Counted from the first letter of the stretch, positions 25,608 through 33,088 are shown. The stretch is DNA of 47,135 nt from Nitrospirota bacterium (GCA_023476565.1 JAMCVZ010000032.1:1-47135); one strand, 5' to 3'. Translations and numbers: made by a program. The notes: a model not told the origin generated them from the letters alone.

Positions 25608-26292
25608 GGGTCTCCCATATACGCCCAATCAAGAATATGGTCCTGGGTTTTGCATTGGAGACAGACCGGGTTGGCTGCTGCCGCGCTCTGGGGGATAAAC
25701 GGCTTATGTTCATTCGTATTGGGATATTTGTCCGTGAGAATATCCCAGGCCTTGCCGCTTTCCAATACATATTGCCAGCCGTCCTTCGGCTGGAACCTTC
25801 CACCGTATGCCCTGTCAACCACCAGATGATCGACAAGCATCCACACATGGCTTCTGGTGAGATTATGCTCTTTCGTAAACCCGTGTCCCATCATGAGCTT
25901 ATCCCAGAAGGGATTCGGCGCCCTGTTGGTAAGCTGCGATTTCTCATCCCGCGCAGGCCTGTGATATGCCTCTTTCATAAAGGATTCCATCTGCTCCTTA
26001 TGACACTGACCGCAGGCCTGCCATGAAGTATCGGTTACAGGCCGCGTATCAGGCCCCGGTGCGCTGAGATGCTTTTCAAGCCCCTTATGGCAGTTTGAAC
26101 AGTTTACCTTTGCGTGCTTGCCCATGGTGTGCAGCTCTTTGATCTGCGCATGACATCCATAGCACGCTTCCACTTTCACAGCCTTTTCTTTGACGGATAC
26201 TTTTGGGGCATCCGCATTTTTGTACCGGGCATCGGCATTCGTGTAGTAACTCCCGCCTGCAAGCGCCAAAGCGAGGACTGCCACGATAAATG
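25608..26292. repeat. Tandem duplication, copy A (685 bp)
   Basis: This copy is in frame with the 3' half of onr. It repeats at 26293-26977 with an offset of exactly 685 at both ends, and every stretch I compared is identical. It covers the signal peptide through haem 4. There is no extended homology at the endpoints. Confidence 0.93.
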
Positions 26293-26977
26293 GGGTCTCC
26301 CATATACGCCCAATCAAGAATATGGTCCTGGGTTTTGCATTGGAGACAGACCGGGTTGGCTGCTGCCGCGCTCTGGGGGATAAACGGCTTATGTTCATTC
26401 GTATTGGGATATTTGTCCGTGAGAATATCCCAGGCCTTGCCGCTTTCCAATACATATTGCCAGCCGTCCTTCGGCTGGAACCTTCCACCGTATGCCCTGT
26501 CAACCACCAGATGATCGACAAGCATCCACACATGGCTTCTGGTGAGATTATGCTCTTTCGTAAACCCGTGTCCCATCATGAGCTTATCCCAGAAGGGATT
26601 CGGCGCCCTGTTGGTAAGCTGCGATTTCTCATCCCGCGCAGGCCTGTGATATGCCTCTTTCATAAAGGATTCCATCTGCTCCTTATGACACTGACCGCAG
26701 GCCTGCCATGAAGTATCGGTTACAGGCCGCGTATCAGGCCCCGGTGCGCTGAGATGCTTTTCAAGCCCCTTATGGCAGTTTGAACAGTTTACCTTTGCGT
26801 GCTTGCCCATGGTGTGCAGCTCTTTGATCTGCGCATGACATCCATAGCACGCTTCCACTTTCACAGCCTTTTCTTTGACGGATACTTTTGGGGCATCCGC
26901 ATTTTTGTACCGGGCATCGGCATTCGTGTAGTAACTCCCGCCTGCAAGCGCCAAAGCGAGGACTGCCACGATAAATG
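26293..26977. repeat. Tandem duplication, copy B (685 bp)
   Basis: This copy is directly adjacent to copy A and in frame with the onr start codon. The junction lies at 26292/26293, where the GGGTCTCC that begins the unit meets the ATAAATG that ends it. Confidence 0.93.
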
Positions 26978-27029
26978 CATAAACCTTTCTGCTCATTGAA
27001 TACCTCCGTTTTTGAGATTTATACCGCAA

Positions 27030-27285
27030 AGCTCATGACCGGGAAAGGGGCATTCCCTTGTCTCTCCCTTGCATAACCGCAAACCAACCGGCTTTATATT
27101 AACTGCAAACAGGGTAAATTTACTGTTATAAGGCGGTAAATCTTTTGTAAATTTATGGTGGACTTAAAACTATAATAGAAAAAAGAGCAATGCTAAACGT
27201 TCAAAATCAATTATTGAAAAGCACCCCTATTCAAATCAACCAAATGATGTAGCCTACGGTTGATTTAAGCATTCGGCGATAAAAA
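27030..27285. promoter_or_regulatory. Control region between onr and the small gene pair
   Basis: This 256-bp AT-rich gap should contain the onr-nap promoter. Seen in it: a perfect palindrome GTAAATTTAC (27114-27123), GTAAATC (27136-27142) and GTAAATTTA (27147-27155), plus an inverted repeat AAATCAACC/GGTTGATTT (27233-27241 and 27258-27266). These are candidate regulator sites. I see no convincing sigma-54 or FNR consensus. Confidence 0.4.
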
Positions 27286-27543
27286 ATGATACAATACGTA
27301 ATGAAATGTACACAATACTTTTCATTCATCAAACAGTGTCCGGATAGGGCAGTTATCAAAGAGGAATGGATATCGGATACCATTAAGAAACCTGTGAAAA
27401 CAAAAGTTCAGACTGATGGAAGAATAAGGAAGTGGAAATTTATCGAAGAAGTCGGGAAATACTTAAGAGTAATCCTTTTAGAGGACGGCGAAACCGTTCA
27501 TAATGCTTTCTTTGATAGAAACTTTAAGGAGGAAGAAAAATGA
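27286..27543 (+). CDS. Small DUF4258-like protein
   Basis: This 85-residue basic protein contains CPDRAVIKEEWISDTIKKP and VGKYLRVILLEDGETVHNAFFDRNF, a pattern of small proteins often found beside DUF2283 genes. Some related families are RelE/ParE-fold, so a toxin-like role is possible but unproven. A second ATG at 27301 is an alternative start; neither has a clear ribosome site. It overlaps the next gene in an ATGA. Confidence 0.65.
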   Translation: MIQYVMKCTQYFSFIKQCPDRAVIKEEWISDTIKKPVKTKVQTDGRIRKWKFIEEVGKYLRVILLEDGETVHNAFFDRNFKEEEK

Positions 27544-27746
27544 AAATTCGCTATTTCCCGGATACAGATACAGCGTTGATTGAGTTTTCAAATGTTTCTG
27601 TCGTTGAGACAAAAGAAATATCAGAAAATCTCTACATTGACCTGGATGAAAAGGGCAATCTTGTAAGCATGACCATTGAACATGCGAAAGAAAAAGCGGG
27701 AATGTCAGAAGTTTCTTTTCTGCAAATGGAAAAGACAAGCGCATAG
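27540..27746 (+). CDS. DUF2283 family protein
   Basis: This 68-residue protein, MKIRYFPDTDTALIEFSNVS followed by ENLYIDLDEKGNLVSMTIEHAKEK, fits DUF2283: a YxxxxD(T/A)xxI start and a D-x-G-x-(I/L/V)-x-x-(I/M)-(D/E)-I-(E/L) type centre. AAGGAGGAAG before the ATG gives a strong start. It is translationally coupled to the upstream small gene, and the pair behaves like a candidate toxin-antitoxin module of unknown activity. Confidence 0.75.
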   Translation: MKIRYFPDTDTALIEFSNVSVVETKEISENLYIDLDEKGNLVSMTIEHAKEKAGMSEVSFLQMEKTSA

Positions 27747-27782
27747 CGCAAGATATAATCAAAAAATGTTAACCTGTATCAT

Positions 27783-27938
27783 ATGGAAACCCCATTTAAA
27801 ACCATCCATAAAATAATAAACGGCGATAGCCGACAAATAGACCTTATCCCTGGTAAACCGGTTCATTTGATAGTTACCTCCCCTCCATATCGGCAATTAA
27901 AAGACTAAAAAAGACTATGGGACAGAAACACAATTCGG
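27783..27938 (+). pseudogene. Remnant of a DNA (N4-C or N6-A) methyltransferase
   Basis: From ATG 27783 the frame reads METPFKTIHKIINGDSRQID, then LIVTSPPYRQLKD and a stop at 27906. HKIINGDS and the catalytic TSPPY are the opening of a class beta-type DNA methylase. A 10-bp near-duplication (TAAAAAAGAC) at the stop breaks the frame; beyond it DYGTETQFG continues the expected sequence for a few residues, after which similarity ends. About 10% of a normal gene remains. Confidence 0.75.
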
Positions 27939-28003
27939 TTCCCTCTATTTTGTTTCGCAAGCTTAATTCTACCTGTTTGAGGCTTCCGTTCTAAAACTTA
28001 TTT

Positions 28004-28033
28004 TTGACAAGTCTGATAATACGATGGTATACT
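28004..28033 (+). promoter_or_regulatory. Sigma-70-like promoter before the kinase remnant
   Basis: TTGACA (28004-28009), an 18-base spacer and TATACT (28028-28033), four bases before the ATG at 28038. Confidence 0.5.
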
Positions 28034-28037
28034 TAAA

Positions 28038-28377
28038 ATGATAGTCGTAAAGATTAAACAAGAAGGAAAAGGTTGCTCTGAAGCTCCGCATGATGAGAGG
28101 GCAGTGAATTCCGGACGGTATTATTTAACAGGCATTGTTCTCTCCACGCTCATTGTTACTGCGCTGCGCTTTTCCGTTATCTGGAGAAATCCCTTTCTCC
28201 TTGAAATCATCAGAGAATTCTATTATGTGCCCTTGCTTCACGACAAAAGCCTTCGGCGCCGGCCTTGGACTCGAGATCGCACGGAAGATCATCGACGGGC
28301 ATTGCGGCAGGAAAACGCTGGACGGTAAACTCGGGACCGGCGACGAGGTGAAAACAGAGGTGTCTTACAAATGTTGA
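28038..28377 (+). pseudogene. Histidine kinase remnant (two ends joined out of frame)
   Basis: The first frame (28038 to about 28225) reads RYYLTGIVLSTLIVTALRFSV ... EIIREFYYVPLL, a typical start of a membrane sensor kinase. In the next frame, from about 28223, CFTTKAFGAGLGLEIARKII and DGHCGRKTLDGKLGTGDEVK are the G2 box and end of a kinase ATPase domain. The middle of the gene is missing and the ends are joined in different frames, so it cannot encode a working kinase. Confidence 0.75.
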
Positions 28378-28533
28378 AATCAGACCTATCTCCACCTCTC
28401 TATTTAAAGAAATAGGGACAGTTCCTTTCTTCCTCTTTGCCCTGCCGGATCGGTTTTGGAATACAAGCTCATAGGGGCTTTTCATGCGCTTTCCTGTGAG
28501 GGGGCATAGGAAGAGCTTATCAACATTTGAGCT

Positions 28534-28656
28534 TCTTGCAAAAGTATTGCTTATCTGTCATTCTCGCGAAAGCGGGAAGCCAGAAGGCAGTGTTTTTATA
28601 GAATACTGGATTCCCGAAAAAGACATCGGGAATGACAAACGTAGACTTTTGCAAGA
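28534..28656. mobile_element. MITE-like inverted-repeat element
   Basis: Outer arms TCTTGCAAAAGT (28534-28545) and ACTTTTGCAAGA (28645-28656) are perfect complements. Inner arms begin TGTCATTC (28556-28563) and end GAATGACA (28630-28637), with GCGAAAGCGGGAAGCCAG facing CTGGATTCCCG inside. Words like GTCATTCCCG...CGGGAATGAC are widespread as short non-coding repeats in bacteria. No transposase is nearby. It ends 40 bp before the first DHA2 transporter gene. Confidence 0.7.
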
Positions 28657-28695
28657 CCCTCATTTGCAACTTTTGTATCTGAGGTGGCAAAAATC

Positions 28696-30615
28696 ATGAG
28701 CAATAATGTGCAAGTTTTACGGACAAATTTTTCCTCACGCCCAAGCTGGAAGTGGTTCATTCTTTCCACTGTTCTGATGGGCGCCACCATGTCGGCCCTG
28801 GACGTAAGCATCGTAAACGTAGCCATGCCGACCCTCAAGAACACGTTCAATGTCTCCATGGCGGTAATCGAATGGATAGCGATGGCATATATGCTTACGC
28901 TGACCATTTTCCTGCCGCTGTTTGGGAGGCTGTCCGACATGTACGGCAGGTCGAAGCTCTATAATATCGGGTTTGTGGTGTTTTCCGTAGGCTCGCTGCT
29001 GTGCGGAATGTCGCCCACGGCCGGCTTCATGATCGTCTCGCGCGTCATCCAGGCGATAGGGGCCGGGCTTTTGCAGGCCAACTCCGTCGCCATTATCACC
29101 CATGCTTTCCCGGCAAACGAGCGGGGCAAGGCTATCGGTATTCAGGGCGCAATCCAGGCGATTTCCATGTCAGTGGGTCCTTTTGTCGGAGGCATCCTGA
29201 TAGCCACGGTAGGCTGGCGGGCCATTTTCTATATCAACATCCCGATCGGCATACTGGGGACCCTGGCCGCCCTTTTCATCCTTCCTCCTAACCAGAAGGT
29301 TAAGGAAAAGGAGAAGGTTGATTATCTCGGGGCCGCTTTTTTCGCGTCCGGGCTCGCTTTCCTGGTACTGGCCTTCAATGAGGGCGTGAAACTTGGCTGG
29401 GCCTCTCACACGATCATCATGTATTTCCTCTCCAGCACCGTACTGCTGTCCCTTTTCATCATCACGGAGTTGAGGGTTGAGCACCCGCTGATAGACCTCA
29501 AGCTCTTCAAGAATGCCACCTTCCTCATCGGCAACCTGACCGGCATGCTGTCGTATTACGTCCTGTTCGCAATCATGTTCCTGATGCCCTTTTACTTGGA
29601 GAAGGTATTGGGCTACAGCGTTGCGCTCACCGGCTCCCTGCTGACCCCCATCCCGCTTGCGATGGCGGTGGTCGCCCCGTTTTCGGGCCACATCTCGGAT
29701 AAGTACGGCTCAAGGATAATGACCACCTCGGGGATGCTCATCTCCGCCCTGGCCTGCTTCTCCCTTCTGTTCATGGGAGTATCGGCGCAACTGCCTCTGC
29801 TGGTGGCCGTGCTGATCCTCCTCGGGGTTGGAATGGGATTGTTCACCCCGCCGAACAACAGTGCGATCATGGGCTCAGCCCCGAGGGATAAATTGGGTGT
29901 GGCCGGAGGCGTCCTGAACATGATGCGCTCTCTGGGGCTTATCTTCGGGGTAGATATATCCGGCGTAATATTCACCACCCTGGAGCACCGGTACCTGGCC
30001 GAAAAAGGATATCCCAATGCCCAGCATGTATTCAGCAACACCAGCATTCCTGTTTCCATCAAGGACAATGCCTTCATGCACGGCTTCATCGTCGTGATGG
30101 GCGTCCTCCTGCTCCTCAACCTCCTTTCGGCTTTCCTTTCAGCCGCCAGGAGAGGCAAAACGGTCGCGATTATAGACCATGAAGTGGCTGGAACAGTCGT
30201 TATTTCTTCAGGTTTCTTTAATGGCTTCGGCCAGGAGACCGCGGGGATGGCGATATTCGTAATGCTCATCCTCTTTACCGGGTTCATAGGCGCTTTCGCC
30301 TTTTCCAGATTGAGGAGCGAGAACCCTTTTATCCCGCAGACCGTGCAAAGCGCTCCGTTGTACGCAGGCCGTTGCGCGTCAGGGCAAGAACAGGCCGTTT
30401 TAGAGGCAAGAAAGCTTGCCCTGGATTACTATGCAAAAAAGTACAATGACACGGATGTCTCCATTGATGTAAGGTCCCTTGGTGACCACATGGAGGCTGA
30501 TATAAGGAAAAGGGGTCTCCTTGCAAAAAAGCTCTTCATTCAGGGGGATAAGGTTACCGAAGAGAAGACAGGCATACGTAATTGGGTCTTTGATCTTTTT
30601 ACCAATGCAAATTGA
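28696..30615 (+). CDS. DHA2-type MFS transporter with an extra C-terminal domain
   Basis: This 639-residue EmrB/QacA-like drug:proton antiporter has 14 predicted membrane segments. LDVSIVNVAMPTL in segment 1, GRLSDMYGRSKLYNIGF (motif A) and the GPFVGGILIATVGWRAIFYINIPIG region are diagnostic. After LLSAFLS it diverges from its neighbour: a new membrane segment (MAIFVMLILFTGFIGAFAF) and about 95 soluble residues (QAVLEARKLALDYYAKKYND ... GIRNWVFDLFTNAN) that I do not recognise. ATG 28696 is chosen (GAGGTGG upstream); a GTG at 28684 is also in frame. Bases 28727-30141 recur identically in the next gene. Confidence 0.88.
   Translation: MSNNVQVLRTNFSSRPSWKWFILSTVLMGATMSALDVSIVNVAMPTLKNTFNVSMAVIEWIAMAYMLTLTIFLPLFGRLSDMYGRSKLYNIGFVVFSVGSLLCGMSPTAGFMIVSRVIQAIGAGLLQANSVAIITHAFPANERGKAIGIQGAIQAISMSVGPFVGGILIATVGWRAIFYINIPIGILGTLAALFILPPNQKVKEKEKVDYLGAAFFASGLAFLVLAFNEGVKLGWASHTIIMYFLSSTVLLSLFIITELRVEHPLIDLKLFKNATFLIGNLTGMLSYYVLFAIMFLMPFYLEKVLGYSVALTGSLLTPIPLAMAVVAPFSGHISDKYGSRIMTTSGMLISALACFSLLFMGVSAQLPLLVAVLILLGVGMGLFTPPNNSAIMGSAPRDKLGVAGGVLNMMRSLGLIFGVDISGVIFTTLEHRYLAEKGYPNAQHVFSNTSIPVSIKDNAFMHGFIVVMGVLLLLNLLSAFLSAARRGKTVAIIDHEVAGTVVISSGFFNGFGQETAGMAIFVMLILFTGFIGAFAFSRLRSENPFIPQTVQSAPLYAGRCASGQEQAVLEARKLALDYYAKKYNDTDVSIDVRSLGDHMEADIRKRGLLAKKLFIQGDKVTEEKTGIRNWVFDLFTNAN
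28727..30141. repeat. Direct repeat, copy 1 (1,415 bp MFS core)
   Basis: Identical, as far as compared, to 30692-32106 with an offset of 1,965. The flanks on both sides are unrelated between copies. The encoded core proteins are identical residue for residue. Confidence 0.92.
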
Positions 30616-30660
30616 TATAATACCAGGTTTTTAAAATTCTCTTTATAGGAGTGATTTCAA

Positions 30661-32178
30661 ATGAGTAGAACTTTGCAGTTTCCTCATCCGCATTTTTCCT
30701 CACGCCCAAGCTGGAAGTGGTTCATTCTTTCCACTGTTCTGATGGGCGCCACCATGTCGGCCCTGGACGTAAGCATCGTAAACGTAGCCATGCCGACCCT
30801 CAAGAACACGTTCAATGTCTCCATGGCGGTAATCGAATGGATAGCGATGGCATATATGCTTACGCTGACCATTTTCCTGCCGCTGTTTGGGAGGCTGTCC
30901 GACATGTACGGCAGGTCGAAGCTCTATAATATCGGGTTTGTGGTGTTTTCCGTAGGCTCGCTGCTGTGCGGAATGTCGCCCACGGCCGGCTTCATGATCG
31001 TCTCGCGCGTCATCCAGGCGATAGGGGCCGGGCTTTTGCAGGCCAACTCCGTCGCCATTATCACCCATGCTTTCCCGGCAAACGAGCGGGGCAAGGCTAT
31101 CGGTATTCAGGGCGCAATCCAGGCGATTTCCATGTCAGTGGGTCCTTTTGTCGGAGGCATCCTGATAGCCACGGTAGGCTGGCGGGCCATTTTCTATATC
31201 AACATCCCGATCGGCATACTGGGGACCCTGGCCGCCCTTTTCATCCTTCCTCCTAACCAGAAGGTTAAGGAAAAGGAGAAGGTTGATTATCTCGGGGCCG
31301 CTTTTTTCGCGTCCGGGCTCGCTTTCCTGGTACTGGCCTTCAATGAGGGCGTGAAACTTGGCTGGGCCTCTCACACGATCATCATGTATTTCCTCTCCAG
31401 CACCGTACTGCTGTCCCTTTTCATCATCACGGAGTTGAGGGTTGAGCACCCGCTGATAGACCTCAAGCTCTTCAAGAATGCCACCTTCCTCATCGGCAAC
31501 CTGACCGGCATGCTGTCGTATTACGTCCTGTTCGCAATCATGTTCCTGATGCCCTTTTACTTGGAGAAGGTATTGGGCTACAGCGTTGCGCTCACCGGCT
31601 CCCTGCTGACCCCCATCCCGCTTGCGATGGCGGTGGTCGCCCCGTTTTCGGGCCACATCTCGGATAAGTACGGCTCAAGGATAATGACCACCTCGGGGAT
31701 GCTCATCTCCGCCCTGGCCTGCTTCTCCCTTCTGTTCATGGGAGTATCGGCGCAACTGCCTCTGCTGGTGGCCGTGCTGATCCTCCTCGGGGTTGGAATG
31801 GGATTGTTCACCCCGCCGAACAACAGTGCGATCATGGGCTCAGCCCCGAGGGATAAATTGGGTGTGGCCGGAGGCGTCCTGAACATGATGCGCTCTCTGG
31901 GGCTTATCTTCGGGGTAGATATATCCGGCGTAATATTCACCACCCTGGAGCACCGGTACCTGGCCGAAAAAGGATATCCCAATGCCCAGCATGTATTCAG
32001 CAACACCAGCATTCCTGTTTCCATCAAGGACAATGCCTTCATGCACGGCTTCATCGTCGTGATGGGCGTCCTCCTGCTCCTCAACCTCCTTTCGGCTTTC
32101 CTTTCAACCGCCAATAAAAGCAGTGTTGTTGACGCGGAAGCCGCTGAAGCGGCAAAGGAGTTTGTGGACGGGGCATAA
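30661..32178 (+). CDS. DHA2-type MFS transporter
   Basis: This 505-residue, 14-segment EmrB/QacA-like exporter has normal family length, unlike its extended neighbour. Only the first 10 residues (MSRTLQFPHPH) and the last 19 (TANKSSVVDAEAAEAAKEFV...) differ from copy 1; the 471 residues between are the same. TAGGAGTG lies eight bases before the ATG. A strong terminator follows. Exporters of this kind usually need an EmrA-like adaptor, which is not in the window. Confidence 0.92.
   Translation: MSRTLQFPHPHFSSRPSWKWFILSTVLMGATMSALDVSIVNVAMPTLKNTFNVSMAVIEWIAMAYMLTLTIFLPLFGRLSDMYGRSKLYNIGFVVFSVGSLLCGMSPTAGFMIVSRVIQAIGAGLLQANSVAIITHAFPANERGKAIGIQGAIQAISMSVGPFVGGILIATVGWRAIFYINIPIGILGTLAALFILPPNQKVKEKEKVDYLGAAFFASGLAFLVLAFNEGVKLGWASHTIIMYFLSSTVLLSLFIITELRVEHPLIDLKLFKNATFLIGNLTGMLSYYVLFAIMFLMPFYLEKVLGYSVALTGSLLTPIPLAMAVVAPFSGHISDKYGSRIMTTSGMLISALACFSLLFMGVSAQLPLLVAVLILLGVGMGLFTPPNNSAIMGSAPRDKLGVAGGVLNMMRSLGLIFGVDISGVIFTTLEHRYLAEKGYPNAQHVFSNTSIPVSIKDNAFMHGFIVVMGVLLLLNLLSAFLSTANKSSVVDAEAAEAAKEFVDGA
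30692..32106. repeat. Direct repeat, copy 2 (1,415 bp MFS core)
   Basis: Partner of 28727-30141. The last common base is 32106; after one mismatch six more bases match before the ends diverge completely. Confidence 0.92.
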
Positions 32179-32219
32179 TAGGCCTGTCTGAAGAGACCGG
32201 GGATTCGTCGTTTTTCCGG

Positions 32220-32245
32220 GAGGGCTGCCATGGCAGCCCTCTTTT
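32220..32245 (+). terminator. Intrinsic terminator after the MFS genes
   Basis: A perfect 11-bp palindromic stem, GAGGGCTGCCA/TGGCAGCCCTC (32220-32241), is followed by TTTT. Confidence 0.8.
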
Positions 32246-32330
32246 CACTCCCCCTCAAAGCAGGCGGTTTTTATTTTTCCGGCTTTGCGACAATGGCTGA
32301 CAGGCAGATCGGGTTGAACTGATTCGGAGC

Positions 32331-32933
32331 TCAGGAAGAGACCTGCATTTTTTCCACGATAGACACATCTATTTCATATCCGAAATTCAGATGCGCCCTT
32401 TTTATGAACTGCTGAATTTCCCTGATATCTACTGATTTTTCGAAAAAAACCTTGCGTATTCCATTTTCCGTGTCAATTAAAAAATGATATTTAGCCTGGA
32501 ATATGTCGGCCAAAAGCCAGAGACCTATCCCGATCATGAGCCAAAGGGTAATCGGGATCAGGGGGAGCACCGAACCTCCGGATTGATTCTGGATGAGCGA
32601 ACCGCCTCCCGCACTCGCAATAAAGATCACGATCACTCCGATCAGCCCAAGCGAAAGCAGGGTAAAACCGAGGAAGAATTGACAGAACGGGTTCTTGGCG
32701 CCCGTATCATAAGAGAGCTTGATCTGCCGGATTTGTTCTCTTGGGACGGTGATGACGACCCTATCGCCGTCAAGCTCACTGATTCTGGTTCCCGAAATTT
32801 CCACTTTCGAGCACCTGATCGAATTATAATCGGGGTCAATAACCACTCTATTACAAGAATTATCCCTGTATTCAGTTCGACACGGCATGCACGAGATATA
32901 GTTTGAACAACGCCTGAAAAAATAGTACAACAT
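32331..32933 (-). CDS. Hypothetical membrane protein
   Basis: This protein of about 200 residues has an N-terminal beta-rich part containing IRCSKVEISGTRISELDGD and VVITVPREQIRQIKLSY, two membrane segments (FFLGFTLLSLGLIGVIVIFI and PLIPITLWLMIGIGLWLLAD) and a C-terminal cytosolic part (FLIDTENGIRKVFFEKSVD). I do not recognise the family. Starts at 32951 (TTG), 32933 (ATG) and 32888 (ATG) are all possible; none has a strong ribosome site. It is convergent with the MFS genes and divergent from argS. Confidence 0.65.
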   Translation of the reverse strand: MLYYFFRRCSNYISCMPCRTEYRDNSCNRVVIDPDYNSIRCSKVEISGTRISELDGDRVVITVPREQIRQIKLSYDTGAKNPFCQFFLGFTLLSLGLIGVIVIFIASAGGGSLIQNQSGGSVLPLIPITLWLMIGIGLWLLADIFQAKYHFLIDTENGIRKVFFEKSVDIREIQQFIKRAHLNFGYEIDVSIVEKMQVSS

Positions 32934-32977
32934 CAATCCATTTAAAAGCAATCTTCAAACAATTCAGAAATATACAG

Positions 32978-33036
32978 CAGGCAAGAGGCTATAGGCTTCA
33001 TATTCCTTTGCCTCTATACCTGTAGCCCCTTGCCTG
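32978..33036. repeat. Imperfect dyad upstream of argS
   Basis: CAGGCAAGAGGCTATAGG (32978-32995) faces CCTGTAGCCCCTTGCCTG (33019-33036): 18-bp arms with two mismatches. The words AGGC and CTATA recur inside. It has the same architecture as the dyads at 15298 and 24515, with different sequence. Confidence 0.7.
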
Positions 33037-33050
33037 TTGCCTGCAGTGTG

Positions 33051-33080
33051 TTGACATTCAACGGACAAGATGCTTAAACT
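33051..33080 (+). promoter_or_regulatory. argS promoter, possibly near-leaderless
   Basis: TTGACA (33051-33056), an 18-base spacer and TAAACT (33075-33080). The ATG at 33089 is eight bases after the -10 and has no Shine-Dalgarno sequence. Confidence 0.45.
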
Positions 33081-33088
33081 TAAAAGCT

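Larger units (their letters stand above)
24620..26996 (-). pseudogene. onr: Octahaem nitrite reductase gene, interrupted by a 685-bp tandem duplication
   Basis: With one duplicate copy removed the frame is continuous from ATG 26996 (GGAGG upstream) to 24620, giving a 563-residue protein with a signal peptide and eight haem sites in order: CYGCH, CSNCH, CGQCH, CLQCK, CFTCH, CGQCH, CDSCH, CLKCH. A lysine-ligated fourth haem (CxxCK) and the Tyr-x-Cys pair in HVEYNC are the hallmarks of octahaem nitrite reductase (TvNiR type), which reduces nitrite to ammonium; length also fits. As sequenced, 26293-26977 repeats 25608-26292, shifting the frame, so the ATG-initiated product ends at 26085 (303 residues, haems 1-4). 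A GTG at 26284 in the second copy could still start a near-complete 554-residue protein. It may be a true mutation or an assembly error. Confidence 0.85.

Noticed and set aside
24620-26533. Treating the 637-codon frame as a novel protein with a unique N-terminus
   Set aside because: Its first 75 or so residues are out-of-frame translation of duplicate copy B; the real protein is the octahaem enzyme.
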